From: Liolophura sinensis
Lineage: Eukaryota > Mollusca > Polyplacophora > Chitonida > Chitonidae
Reading direction: 5' to 3'
Length of the DNA: 64,000 nucleotides
NCBI RefSeq assembly: GCF_032854445.1
Contig: NC_088300.1
Coordinates: 46,741,682 to 46,805,681, forward strand
Both the position numbers and the translations under genes were made by a program. This document shows, one piece after another, positions 45,301 to 60,300 of this stretch. Every line of letters starts with the position of its first letter. Positions within the stretch are counted from its first letter, which is position 1. The notes beneath the pieces were generated by a model. That model worked only from the letters and a program-made list of their open reading frames with translations. It did no database searches and was not told the origin of the DNA.

Positions 45301-48300
45301 GGCACACTGGAGGGACAGGGACAAAAGGTACAGGACCTGCTGCAGATCATACCTACAGGACAGCTAAAGGTAATGTATATTGGGTGCAAACTAATTTTGT
45401 ACAGGTGATAGTGGATAACAACAGGCTCTTTGATAGATCTAAGATAGGTTTTAAATATACAGCATCACTTTCTTTACAACATTAGTCTTAGTGACTCCAA
45501 TGAACTCAATGATTTCTCATTCCTTGAACTTAAAAGCAACTAATTAAGAAGTCATATGCTGTCTTTATGGTATTCAGCTTCTGTGACAATATTGTTTGTA
45601 ATATTTCTCTACAATTACAATCCAAGTTTATTTCAATTTGGTTTTGAGATTCACTTCAAAGACCTTAATAACTGATTACATTTTCATGTTTATGTTTTCG
45701 TCACTTTGCCGTCTTAGCTTTTTAACACATAATTTCAGTTGCCTGTGTCATATCCCCAGAAATTTTGAACGATGTTTTGTCAAATAATCAAGAAATATAC
45801 TAACTGGTTGGAGTTGAACTGGTTACTAACTGGTGATTGTCTCCCTGTCCATTCACTGCCTTCTTAGCGGGGCCGTTTTACAAAAGTAAAAAATATGGCT
45901 GTGAAATTTCACTATGTCGTTAAGTCTGCTCATCTATCTGCACTAGAATACATCAGGGCTGTCCAAAGCCACAAGCACTGTAGTTACGAAATGAGTTCAT
46001 AGTGCTGTCCTCAAGTCTGAGGAACCTTGTAATATATGCTTACGAGTGGGAGGTACTGTGTATGTACATATCCCGCATCTGACAAAATACTCCACTTGTC
46101 ATTGGACAGAAACAGTTACGTTGGGGATGTGTATATTCCATGTCCTGCAAGTGATGTCAGGTGTGTCTGCTGACTATCTCCCTTTTGCTTATAATACATT
46201 GGTCTTTTGCGCTGAATTGATCCGTCCTTTGTAGAAAAAATTTGTTCAGTTGTAACTCAGTGGTAGGATATAGTTTGATGAGTCCACCAATCACTGAGTA
46301 ACCATGTATCTACTAATGTGGACCAATTTCGCAGGTCATTATCTATACATTGAGACGTCTCTCGGGCGGACCAATTCTACTGCTCAGCTGACATCTCCCA
46401 CTTATCAAGGAAGCCGCACCCAGTGTTTTCAGTTCTGGTACAGCATGAATGGAGTCAATGTACAGACCCTGAATATCTACACCAAGACTGGCTCTGACCT
46501 TGGGCCTGCTGTGTGGAGCCTAAGTGGACACCAAGGGGACCAGTGGCAGACGGCGCAGATCACGCTGCCTAAAGGGGGAAACTTCCAGGTTAGTGCAGAT
46601 TTGTGCTCTCAAGACCTTTATAAGCTTCCATCCATTTCATAATAAGACAGCCCACAGTAATTCTTCTTTTATTTCATGGAATTATTCACCCTGCTTTACA
46701 GACTGTACTACAGAAGGATTATATAAAGCTGGTGAAAAACAAGTTGAAGTTATCTGTGATTTACGTTTTAATATGAAATCAGTAGAATAGGTTAGGTGAT
46801 TAGTTCATGAAAAATTGCATTAAATTAATGCTGATTTTCTGTAGTTTTGTTGTTGCTGACTTATTACTTACACTTGACTCGTCTGACTACACTTCACTGA
46901 TCAAGTGGCTACAGCATCCATCCCATTAACAATAAATGTTAACACTGAGAGTTTGCATTTTGCAAATTAGCAACATTAGAACATGTACTTTCTGTGGGCA
47001 CAAGGTCAAGTAAAGGTCAGCCTGTTTTTGATATATTATGACTCAGGAGCCGGTGTTTTGTTTGGCGTCTTTGGTATGACATTCCAGCGATGCAGCACTA
47101 GAAAGTTATAATGAAAATCCTGACTATCGTTCATGAAGAAACTGAAAAAGGTTAATACATCAAATGAAAGCATTGATAATGTAGATAAAAGACATTTGGA
47201 TTTATTTCAATTATTGTTCACATTCTATGTAAAGAAAGTCTTGTACATGAAACAAACATGGTATCATTCAGTAAATCTGATTTAAGGGGAATTCATTTTC
47301 CTATAGAGGAAAAATCATCTTAATAGGCCTCAAAAGAACTACACTTTTAAAGGTATGAAGTATTTCTGCAAGCCCTTCTGCAAGACGTCTGGCTCAGAAT
47401 GAAGAGGTAAATTTGAAGTTTTTGTATCTTGGTGTTGTAGATTGTCGTTGAAGGTATCAAAGGACATGGTCAGAAGGGTGACATAGCAATCGATGATGTG
47501 AGTCTTAACCCTGGAGCCTGCCCTGATCTAGGTAAAGATGTAGAAAACAATGACTCATTAAATGGAAGTTAGTGGCCGTGCAGATATGTGCTGCAAAGAG
47601 CACTACACTTATTCATAGTTCTTCATGGAGTGATAATCTTAAGTGTTGATGATTTGCAGTGCTGAACATGTGCAACATAGGGCATCTTCATGGTTAAACA
47701 CCAGCATTGTTAAACATCTACAATGTTAAATGTATGTGTATGTATTGTTAAGCAGCTATAATGTCAAAGGTATGTGTATGTATTTTTAAACATCAACAGT
47801 GTTAAAGGTATGTGTATGTATTGTTAAATATCTGCAGTGTTGAAGGTATGTGTATGTATTGTTAAATATCTGCAATGTTAAAGGTATGTGTATTCATTGA
47901 TAAATATCTGCAATGTTAAAGGTATGTATTGTTAAACATTTACAGTGTTAATCAGTTGGGGTGGGGGTGGGTCTGTGGCTCAGCTTGTTAGCACGCTAGC
48001 GCAGTGTAATGACCCAGATGGTCGTGGGTTTCCTGTGGGTTCTGCCCGGTTTCCCGCAGGTTCTGCATGGTTTTCTCCCACCATAATGCGATGCTGTCGT
48101 CATATAAGTGAAATATTCTTAAGTATGGCGTAAAACACCAGTCACATAAATAAATAAATAAAACAGTGTTAATGGTATGCGTATGTATTGTTAAACATCT
48201 ACAATGTTAAATGTCCGCATTGTGCCATTATATGGTGATGTGACAGAGTAGTACCCCTTGGACTGTCGGCCTGTCCTGATGTACAGGATGTACTCACCAT

Positions 48301-51300
48301 CTGAGAGGATTTAGCCGTCCACTTCTGTAGTGTGCTTTAGTCAGTCTGTCCTCTCCTCAGGGGGAGATGTCAGCATTTGTAAGTAACAAATGCCTTTTCA
48401 AAAATGTAGTTGAAACTTGATGTATATGCACATTTATTCATACATTTGGGATTAGATAATGGCCAAGTTGTGCAGGTGCTTGTCGTTCAGTTGTTATTTC
48501 TTGAGAGGTGTGAGTTCAATCCCAGTCTTTGACTGTGAATTTCTAAATTTGGCTGATGTGGCCTTGGTGACATTAAAACGGTAGACGGTACTTGTGTGGC
48601 CATTTGTGTGGAATAACATTCATGGAAGACCGGCTGCCTACCACAAGAACAGTGTACACATCTATACATCACATGTGGGGAAATTTGTCCGTAACTTGCC
48701 ATAGTTTGTTGGTTTCACCTAGCCATTTCATCCAAAATAATGTGTATCAATTGCACTGAAAATTGCTCTTTCATTTGTGAAAATGCGGAGGAATTAGGGT
48801 ATGTCCTAGCAGCTGTTGATGTTTATCATTTCTGTGTGCTGCAGGATCCTGCAACTTTGAGAGTGGCTTTTGTACCTGGACTAATGACCAGTCTGGTGTG
48901 AATTTTGACTGGGTCAGGTTGACTGGGAGGACAGCCACCACTGGGACAGGTCCAGGTGCTGACCACACCTTGAACAGTGGTGCAGGTAAAAATCTCTTTT
49001 TGCGCGATTGTTATCATAATAATGTGGGATTAATTTTTTACTTTATTAGACTATTCCAAAAACTTCTGGGCTAAATCCAGAGAACTTACGTCAAAATGTA
49101 AAATTTCATCACAATGCTTAGTTTAATTTTGGTTATGAAAGTTGAAAGGCTTTTGTATATTTATTCAGGTAACATTGATGATGGGGCTCAACATTCAATA
49201 TTAAAAAGCTCTGAAATCATATTTTAGAGAAGCTCTGAAATCATATTTTAGAGTTTGACTTAAATCAAATCTGTCGGCTTTGTGGAGTTACACCCTTAAA
49301 CTGATTTTCAGTGGATTAGTAGATTCGATTATATTGGTAGAACGTTAGACTTTGGCAGTTGTACAGTTGATGCTCTTGTGCTGCAGGAACGTATGCTTAC
49401 ATGGAGTCAGACGGTCGTCAGCCTAACGACGTGGCCCGTTTGGTCAGCACTACTCTTAGTCCATTTTCACGTGGCTGCTTTTCCTTCTGGTACCACATGT
49501 ATGGTGCGAACATCGGCACCCTGGCAGTGATACTAACCCCCATATCTGGGCCCCGTACTGTCCTCTGGCAGCTTTCTGGTCAGCAGCAGAACAAGTGGAT
49601 GTCAGCATCCATACCTCTAGACAGCCACACCACCACCGTCACCTTCCAAGTAATATTATACCAATTAGCCTTATCGCTAGTTTTACACTGTAGCTTTATT
49701 GTACCTATCAAAGGGAGATGAACGATTTTTCTCCCATAAATCCCTGCAATAAAAGTGAAAAATTCCTTAGTATGTAGCATCAGAAAGAAAGTAAATAATG
49801 TCAAATGCATTTTGTTTCATTACGTTTTTGTCTGAGTATACTGTAAATGCCTTTTATTCGCGGGCATAAACTTTCGCAGATTTGGTAAGAATACATGTTT
49901 GCGGGAATCTGATAAATGAAAATCAAACTTTATTACAGAAACGTCAAGTAATAAAACAACTCAAGCATTCAAGTAACAGCGTTATCATTTAAACCTGTTT
50001 GTACCTGTAAGATGTGACAAAAATTCTGTACATTACAGTAACTTGATCACACATAGGAAGTTAATCCTCCTAAGCTTTTAATCTTTTGACGATGAAGCCG
50101 TTGCCTGCTGTGTGAGCAAATATTTGTGTCACTCACTCTGGGAGACGACGAAGGATTAAATGTGATACATATAAATCCCACTGTTTAATTCTCATGCATC
50201 AGCAGTGTGAGTGAAACTACGAGTAAACTGTGGCAGATTTCAGTAATTTCTCAGAAATCATTGTTATGAAAAGGAAGTTTGAAGTGCGGATGCGTCCGAA
50301 AGGTGATCTGACTGGAAGGCAAGTACAGTCAATAAAAAAAAAACAGCCTCTCTCTTCGTATGTATATCGTATCGCGTACACACGCCCAGTACAAATTATC
50401 GATTTGTATGTCTCTAACTGCGGCAACAAATCAACAATAACAACATCACAGTGTGGCGACACTTAGACGGAGGTAAGCCTCCTTTATGAAATCAAGATTA
50501 ACTGACAATCAATTAAGCTGGATTTGTGAAAGTTGGAATATATTTTAAGTAAGTATTTCTAATAAACGTGTTTGAAAAAGTATTAGAGCTGTAGTGCTTG
50601 TTAATGAATTTATACCTCTAACGCATGCTACATTAATAAATTTCTTAAATGGGTTTTATATTCGATGGCACCTTTTTTCACGGAAATTTGTTTGCCATGA
50701 ATCCGCGAAAGTTAGCTTCAGGCGAATAAAAAGGCATTTACAGTATTCAATATCACAGATTGGTATGGTCTCAGAAGCGGAGAAATGTTTTAGGTTCAGA
50801 GGCTTTCGAGGCTGGGGACGCCTTAATTAGTTTTGGTCAGATGGAATGTAATTCGCATATGCCAGCAGCAAAGAAAAGAACCATATTGCTGGTAATTTCA
50901 GTTTGTTAATAGATCAGCCAGATCAGAGAACGTAGTGACGAGCTGGCATACATGTAGAAATGTCCCTCCAAGATGGCTTCCAACAGTTTGTCATACTAGC
51001 CCTGTATTCTGGCTTGTGTATGTAAAAACATAAAAGTAGTAAAATACACTGCAATGAAATACTGGTTAAACTTACTCGATTCTGGTGTTTCTTGTTTTCA
51101 GATTCAGATAGAAGGAACGATTGGCAATGGGATCAAAGGGGACATAGCCATTGATGACTTGTCCTATACCTCCAGGAAATGTTCATGTAAGATCTACAGA
51201 CAGGGGCGAGTCCTGAATGATCTTGTGAATATCGTAACGTAATGGCTTAAAGTTCAATACCATCTTTAAATTTTTTTCCTTATAGACAGATAAATAAATA

Positions 51301-54300
51301 GATCTTTATTATGTTGGACCAATTAGTACTTGAGCATATCCTATTTCGTCTAATTTTTGGGACGCTTGGTCTGGTCTTTTTTTAGCCTGTTTGCATGTAA
51401 TTGTTGCAGACATACTGAGTTCCTTTTTTCTCACGTGGTTAGACCGTGTAATGAACAACATACTCAATTTTTGGGACACTTGGTCTGGTCTTTTTTTAAC
51501 CTGTCTGCATGTAATTGTTGCAGACATACTGAGTTCCTTTTTTCTTACATGGTTAGACCGTGTAATGAACAACATACTCATCTTTATTTTTCTTTCTACT
51601 TTGAGCACTACTTATGTTTGTCCCAAAAATTAGAAGAATTAGGGTATACTTTCAATAGCATAACCTAACATGGTGAACAATAGTCGGCGAAATCACTTGT
51701 AGTCACTTTGCACAACTGATACATCCTCAGGGATTTGTACTTCTGACAACAGCTGAGAATTTTTGTTCATATAAAGAACATCCATCTGAAGCATTCCAGG
51801 TCTTTAGTAAATATTTTTTACTTAATCCTCCATAATATCTTGAAGGATATGGATTTTTGAAGATTAATTCATGTGGTTGCAGATTCACCGGCTGCAGCTA
51901 AACCCGCCTCAGTTACAACAGCAGCCACAACTGTCCCGACCACTGCAAAACCAACAACAACGGCTGCCAAACGAACCACAAAGAAAACATCTTCTCAAGG
52001 TTTGGCTCTATGTTACAGTGATACATGTACATACAGCGTACCTGTACTCTGGATTCCTTATAGTCCTTGAAAGTGCTTGAATTTTTTGAAAGGTTTCAAG
52101 AACTTAAAAAATGTGTGGAAAAGTTTAGTTTATGACAAGTCCTTGGTGGTTTCCTCTGTCAGTTAAATGGCCAGCCATTCTGGGTGTGCAGAATTCTTCA
52201 AATTAAAGTAAAACTCAGTCAAGTAAGTAAGCCCATGATTTCGCACTGCCTAAAGGATACAGTATTTTGCTGTACTGGTAAAACTATGATTTTTTTTTTT
52301 TTTTTCACTAGTTACGTCACTAAAACCTGACTGTGACTTTGAGAAGGACTGGTGCTTGTGGACCCAACTCACCAATGATAATTTTAACTGGACAAGGAAG
52401 TCAGGGTCTACCCACACAAGCAACACAGGACCCAGTACAGACCACACCACAGGAAGTGAGTGCAGTACATATATATATGATGCACGCAGCTGTGGGAAAG
52501 AACTCCTCCCACTTCAAACGTTTTTGCTTTAAATTCTCTCGTCTATTGCTAATGACATAACTTGGTGGGACAGACCTTAGCAGTGGCCATAAAATCACTT
52601 GTTTGCTCATCGGCAACTGACTGTAGAATTGAAATATATTCTTAGTTGACCACTATTCAGTTTTGAAAAATATGGAAAATACTTTCACATATTTGTGTTG
52701 AAAGATATTCAAATATTTGAATACTGTGGTAGGCTTTATGAACCACACTGAAGGTATCTCGGAACTCTGACATCACGTCTTTTTTTTCCCTTATGTTCTC
52801 CAGAAGGAAGGAATTTTTTTGAATATTATTTCAGTAATGTTTTACTCATGGGTAAAAAAAAATTACTCCAACATTCAGTGTTGTGATTGGACTTGGAAAA
52901 ACTTCCTCTCAGAGCTCCTAAACTCTAATAGTACGGTCCATTAAGCCCACCTAAGAATTCAGTTTGCATACCTTTAACCCTTTTGTCAAAAATCTGAAAA
53001 ACAAATGAAAGTATATTTGTGTATATATTTGAGTGGTCAGTTTTAGTGATGCCTACTTTGATTTTAAGAGGTCTTTTCCTTTAACATGCTTAAAGCAACA
53101 CAATTCATGCAAGATTTTCTTCTTTTAATCTTCCTCTCGGGATATGTCAGTCATACATGGGAAGGACTACCTGCAACCTGTGGATGGTCGTGGCTTCCCC
53201 TAGGCTCTCCAAGGTTTCCTCCCACCATAATATTGCCGTCGGTCGTATAATATTCCAGAGTACAAGTACAAAAACCTTGTCAAATAAATAAACAAATTCT
53301 TGTCTGATTCAGTTTCATTTATGGCAGTTTGGTCTAAAGAGGAAATAAAAAAAATAAAAAATTATAGCTATCTGTTCCTTATCCTTTTTATGATCATTAT
53401 AATTTTTTTTTTTTGGCCATGTTTATGTCGATTACTTTCAGAGGGCTTTTACATCTACACTGAGGCCACATTGCACGGACCCAATGAGACGGCCCGAATT
53501 CAGAGCCCAAAGATGACACCGAAGCCTGGTAGTGTGAACTGCCTGACATTCTGGTATCACATGTACGGGGACCAAGTCGACTCCCTTAACCTGTACATCC
53601 AGTCAGGCCCTTCCCTGGGGGATGCTTACTGGACACGCTCAGGATCCAAAGGGAACCAGTGGAGACAGGCGCAGGTTACCATATCACGCGGAATGCCCTT
53701 CTTTGTAAGTATTGTGCAGTACAGCATATCCCTTGTTAGCGTTTGTTTTTTCAAGTGGTTGTCGCTTGATCGCTTTATATTGGTCATGAGGTGGGGTTTC
53801 TCTGTGGCCACAGTGACTCAGGAACCTCTTACCTATGTGATTGCTGTGAGTTCAAGAAAGTGAGTTCAAGACAAGCTCATGCTGGTTTCCTACAGGCTTT
53901 TTAAAGAATAGCTCCTCAGACATCTCACCAAACTTTGTTTAAAGGGCAAAAAACCTAGAGGTGTCTCTTTGGGGCTCTGTTAACATAATAGGTCTGTTGA
54001 GGGCCATACCCTTGAATGTGTGCCATGTGCTGCCCAGTATGGCATTAAACATTTGCTGGTCAACTAAACGGACTTCTGCATAGCTGACTTTATATTTAAA
54101 TTACAGTTTTGCAGTAGTTAAATATATAAAAGATATTTTTGAACGTACATGTATTAGGATATTGCATACAAGCTATACTTTAATAATACAGTTTTCTGAT
54201 TTTAACTCATTTTGTGCTTTTTTACCTTGTTTTAAATGCATCTATTTCATATTTTTTTGATTTTTTGAAGTTATCATTCTTATTTGGAAAGCCATAACTG

Positions 54301-57300
54301 ATTCCTGGTTCTAACCTCCTGCCGTGATATGGATGAAATAACTCCCAATGTGGCTTTAACTCCATTAAACATTTTTTTTTATTAGTACCTTTATTTTGAG
54401 GCCAGGAGGTTAAAGCCTTTGCATTGCAATCAAGGGGCCTGGGGTCAGTGATAAGTAAGGTCATACCTAAGACATCTTGGTACTTTCACATTTGTGTTAC
54501 TTTAAGAGAAGGCTGATGGGGGGCGTATTGGCTGGCCCAGTATCAGTATAATGTGACTTGTTCAAGCATTGCGTCTGGTGTCTTCAGCATTATGTTTCAC
54601 TTAGGCATCACTCAAAACATGGCCTGCCACAAGCGGAAAAATGTGTTTTTTGCCTTTGAGTGTTTATACAATACTGTAATTCTTATGTGTTGAAGATGAC
54701 AGATCAGATTTAAGAAGAAAGAAACATGTGTTGTCTCTCTGGTTTTGTGGGAGATAGTATCATACATGTACTTCAGTTAACTTAGGAAGGCGATAAATGT
54801 ATTGTTAATATGTAATGAAAGTGACCATACCATACTGAACAAAGTGTTTTGTATTCCAGCTTGTGTTTGAGGGTCTAGGAGGGAATGGTTTCCGTGGTGA
54901 CATTGGCTTGGATGACATAACATGGAAATCGGGAGCCTGCACAGGCAAGTCTTCTCTAGAAAGACAACAGGGCATTATAGCTGTTTCTTTTTTTTTTTTG
55001 AAGAGAGAATAGATGACTTCAACTTAATTAACAATAGTTGTGTTTGGTTAAATAGAATTAGTTTCTTTTTTGAAGAGGTCTGCTTTGGATTGCTGTAGCC
55101 CAGTATCCTAGTTTTAATCACCAATACTATTTTGATCTCTGTCTTCAGGTTGAAATGTAAATTTGTTTCTAAGGTGGCTGTCCAACTATTTCCAAATCAC
55201 AGCTAAGTGAGAATAATTTTGAATATAAATTATTTAAAAACTTAAAATCCCAAGTAGAAATGGCTGTAATTTAATGATGCTTACTTTAAGTTTCAGTTTT
55301 GGGTATATTTCTGATGTCTTGGTGTATTTATTTCAGGTGGACCAATAACATCAAGTCTGGCATCGCGAACATGTGATTTTGAAAATAAAAATATTTGTGG
55401 CTATGTTCAAGAAAAGAAAAAGGACAAATTTGATTGGAAGAGATTCATGGGCAGAGCAGGCACAGCTTTGACAGGTCCTGCTTCAGATCATACGTATGGT
55501 ACTGGTGAAGGTGGGTAGCAGTTTTCTACAAAGCTATCTCAAGTCTGGTGGTTTTATGTGGATCCCTGCATTGACCAACTATATTCCACAAGTTTAGTTG
55601 TCAAGTTTGGTTGACAACTCAACCAATGTGAAACTTTTTCTTATTCCTTCTTTTTTTTATTGGTTTATACGTAAATGTGTGGTATGTTTTAAATTTTTTT
55701 GACTACATGTAGCTTCTTGTGTTCATGGGCTTCTGAAATATTTATAATTGTAATTTTCTTATATGTTGAAGTGACCTAATGCATTGCTGCAAAGGAAATA
55801 GTATATGTAGGATCCCCCCCCCCCCCCCCCCACCGTAATAGGGACTTCTAATCAATATTTTTTCTATCAAGGGAACTTATAGTGTGATTGTTAAAGTTAA
55901 CCAGTATTTTGCTACAAAATATTTACTGCCATTTGCACACCGTCCAGTAAAGATCTTGAAATAGCAGAAGACCAGGTAACAAATATTGCAGTATTTTTTT
56001 TTTCTTGTTCAATAGGCTATTACATGTATATTGCGACTTCACCACCGAAGAAGAAAGGTTACAAGGCATGGATTACCTCTCCCCTTTTCAAAGACAAAGC
56101 AGCTGTATGCCTTCAGTTTTATTATCACATGTTTGGAGATGGTATTGGGACTCTCAATGTTTATGCACAGGTAGGTCAATTTGATGTGTTGTTTCAAGCA
56201 CAGGTATGTCAAAATAGATGTACAGATGCATTTTCATTGTTTATGCATGTAGATGGTACGTGTAGGTTTAAATGTAATGTTTATTTAGAGGTAGATCTAA
56301 GTGTAATATTAATGCTTGAGTAGGTGAAAGTGTAATATTTATGTACAGGTAGTAAGCATAATATTTTTGTACAGGTAGATCTAAGCATAATATTCATGTA
56401 CAGGTAGGTCTGTGCATAATATTTATGCACATGTAGGGAGATGAAAGTATAAATATTTATGCAGTATGCTATGTATAACTCTAGACTATGATCTGTCTAA
56501 TGGCCAAAACATAATGTTTATATTAGGCAGATCGAAGTGAAGTACATCAGAGTGTGAACGTTTAAAATGTCAAGATGTAAAACTTGTGGTACAAACTTTG
56601 AAATTAATTATTATATATTAAGAAAAGAAAAGTCTGCTAATATTGTTGAAAATATTTGGTTGCCTGTAGTCTATGCTGTGTGTGTGTAATTGGGTCATTT
56701 TATATTGATGATCATAGTTAAGTTTTAGCTGGACGGCTCTTCAACAGAATGGGTGGAGGAGTTTTTACCTATTACCTTCAGGCCTCTTCCCTTATCCCTT
56801 TTCCCAGTGACCATGTGAACTGAACCATTATCGGACATACAAACTATATGACATGAATGGTATGGTTCCCTGGTTTCCAATGTTACTTATTGTCTTGAAG
56901 ATCACAAATTCACTGTACAGTGACGGCGATATGGAATTGGTGATAGGCAATAGCAAATGGCTTAAAATGACAGAGAATGTATTTTTGAGCATTTTGCATA
57001 ATTGGCGGCTGAGGGCCACAAACCCCCGGCTCTTTTGCTAGCGCACATCTCGCCGCGCTCAGCAGCCCATCAGCTCACCTGAGGATAGCCCGTCTTACAG
57101 CTGTTTAAAAAAAGGGTTGAAGAGCCTTGACGTTGTTCCTCTGTCAGTAGAAAGTGTCAGTCAATTTATGCAAAGAAATAATGTTAACTAAACATGAAAC
57201 ATTTGTAGTACAGGTAAGAGATTCTGTTGGAGCGGCACCTGTTTTATAAATATTTAACTTTTGTGGTACACATTATTCTCGTAACCAGGTGAAAGGACAA

Positions 57301-60300
57301 AATGGCCGACCAATCTTCACGATGACTGGTGATCAAGGTAACCAGTGGATTGTTGGACAAGTGACCATTCCTAAGAGGACAGCTGTAAAAGGGTACAAAG
57401 TGAGTCACATTCTTCCTAGAGGACTGTAGGACTGTCACAGACATATAAAGCTCATACTTCTATGTATCAGTGTCTTTCATCTTGCTCATATGCTAATTCC
57501 TCAACCTTTTTGCATATGAATGAGCAACTTGCAGAGCAATTTATGCTCACTTTCAATTTGATTTTGAAGACAAAACTACATTGGTTAAATTGGCCAATTC
57601 CTGATCTTCACAAAAGTGTACACAGCATAATGCCCTCAGAGTCTGCTTGAGTAAACACCTTGCAAACATGTGAAAAGGTTGAAGAATTACAATAGCATGT
57701 CTTACTAAAAGGCCTTTCACTAAAAACTCAGATATTTTGAAGGAGTTATCTATAGGCATGTCATGTCAAAATGACCAAATTGACTAGGAACTGTGGGAAG
57801 AATCCACCAGCCCCTGATAATTAGAAATCAAGATGTCCATCTGCATATTTTACCCCAGAAATGTAACATTTTCCATTGGCCAAGTGAAATAAAGAACATT
57901 GTGCAGAGATTGCTGGGCTCTACAAACATGAGGTCACAAATGACTGCATGCTGGCCTATCTGAAGCCTTACAGAGAGAACTTGTCCTTGTGGGAAGACAA
58001 GTTTCAATGGCCAAGTAGATTAAAAAATGTGGGAAGACAGATATCTTTAGCCAAGTGGTTTAAGAACTGAAGGAAGACAGTGACAAAGGTTCACTGGCCC
58101 CTGACAAAGGCTACATCGGACTAGCAAGGTTTCCTCCACCTTTACACTGGGCCACTGTCACAGAAATTAAGTCTGAACACACACCAGTAATTAATTGTTC
58201 TTTGTTAGGTTTTGTTTGAAGGTGTGGTTGGAACAAACAGGCGTGGAGATATTGCATTGGATGACATCAGCTTCATTCCCGGACAATGTAACTCACCTGG
58301 TAAGGACTTGATTTAGTTTTCAGATGAGCATTTTTATTTGAAGCAATTAAAGTCATTGTGTGATGGATCTATCCACCAAAGCATTACTCACTCTTGTTTT
58401 TTCTTCAGGGCTTGCGCTGTGCATACTTGTAAAACTTCACCATGTAGTGCCAAGTGTATGAAGTAACTTTTGACCACTTTTAATGGCCCTGTAAAAATGC
58501 AATAAGGGGGCACCTTGATTTGCATCTGTGTCTACCTGTGTGTATTACTTGTGGACACAGTTTCTTAAAAACTATTTGAGAGAGGAATTCCAGATTTGAT
58601 ACACATGTTTTGCTGGTTGTGACCTGATTAAAAAATTATCATGGAGGCCTTAGTTGTCTTTGTTTTACTGATTTGGATGTTGGATGCTCTACGTGCAAGA
58701 AATGTTTTATCTTGTGGACTTGATTTCTCACAAATTATTCAAGAAAGACCTTCCAAATTTGGTACACACATTTTCCACAATGCGAACAGGCTAGCTTAAA
58801 TTTTGGATGTGTGTGCATTGTTTTTTTTTTCTCCCCCATTTTTTTCTCTCTTTGTGTATTTGCTTATTTGCATGTCCTATACACAAGAGCGGGGAATATG
58901 TGTTTTAAAAACACAATGCAGCTTCTGGCCCCTGTTGATTAATCTGTGTTTGTTTTTGCTTGTCAGGGAACTGTGATTTTGATAGTGGCTTGTGCACTTG
59001 GACCAACTCAAAAGTAGGTGACAAGTTTGACTGGATTCAGATGTCTGGGGCAACCTCCACAAAAGGAACTGGTCCTTCAAATGACCACACCCAGCAGACT
59101 AAAGCAGGTATGGCCCCTAAAAAACACATTTTATCACACTGTTAAGATGTCACAATTTACGACAACAGTTCAATTTCAGGTACTAACCTGATAGAATTTA
59201 ATGCGATCGAGGTGAGCAACTTTGTGAAAGTCAAAATGTGACATTGTAGCTATTTTTTGTTGACTCACAATTGGTAAAACAGAATATTTGACAAAATGAT
59301 AAAATGAAAGGTTCAAGACTTGAAAACCAACATCAGTAGTTTCAATTATATCACATAAACCATATACACATGAAAGATATGACCTGGCCTGACATATGAA
59401 AGTACCAAAAAAAAGCATGTCGGCTTTCTTATTCAGGTATAAAAATAGATTTAAACGACACTTTTTGTTAACCTCTAGTGGTCATTTCAGAAATTAAGTA
59501 GTCTGCTTTGGTGACATCAAACATTTCCTGAGTTTCCAGTATGTTTGTGATGACGTCATTTCAGAATGTTTCTGATCCTTGACAGAAAATATGCATAAAA
59601 TAGAGGGGCTATTAAGATATATGAAATATGCCTCAAAAATGAAGAAAAAACTGTCATTTTTTGGGCAAATCTTTCTTCATTGTCCTCATAACCGTTCTCT
59701 TCATTATATACAGTAGTACCTTTTGATGTATCCTTTAAGTTATGCTTTAAGACTTATTTATTTGATTGGTGTTTTATATAGAGAATATTTCACTTTATAC
59801 AACAGCAGCCAGCATTATGGTGGTGAAAAACCTCATAACCATCTGCAGGTTGCTGGCCGATATTCCCACATACGACCGAAGAGGAAGCCAGCACAAGCTG
59901 GACTTGAACTCCCAACGACTGCATTGTTGAGAGGCTCCTGGATCAGTGCGAAAATCTGGCATGCTAACGACCTTGGTCACGGAGGCACCCTGTAAGATGG
60001 TTGTCTTTTAAGTCACTATTGGACTTATGGTATTGGAGATCAATCCCAGCTTTAAACAGGGAATCCCTGAGATTCCCACTCCTAGGGAACTAGATGACAG
60101 TAAATGGTCAACATTGCTTGTAGCATGGTCTTGTATGAAGCTTGTCACATATCATTTGTAACAACATTCAAACATTCTATCAACGGTTTTCTTCATTTTA
60201 GGAAAATACATGTATCTTGAAACTGATAAACCGCGAAAAGCTGGAGAAGTGGCGGTGTTGCTGAGCGAAGCGTTTGATCCCGTCTCCTCAAGCGGACGCT

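Noticed and set aside
47690-48215. CRISPR-like array
   Set aside because: The spacers are part of the repeating unit and the context is a eukaryotic intron.
53300-53441. Extension of the MAM exon upstream of 53442 (the open frame starts at 53300)
   Set aside because: The upstream part is low-complexity Lys/Ile/Phe sequence with a T-run before a clean TTTCAG acceptor; phase and domain borders fit 53442.
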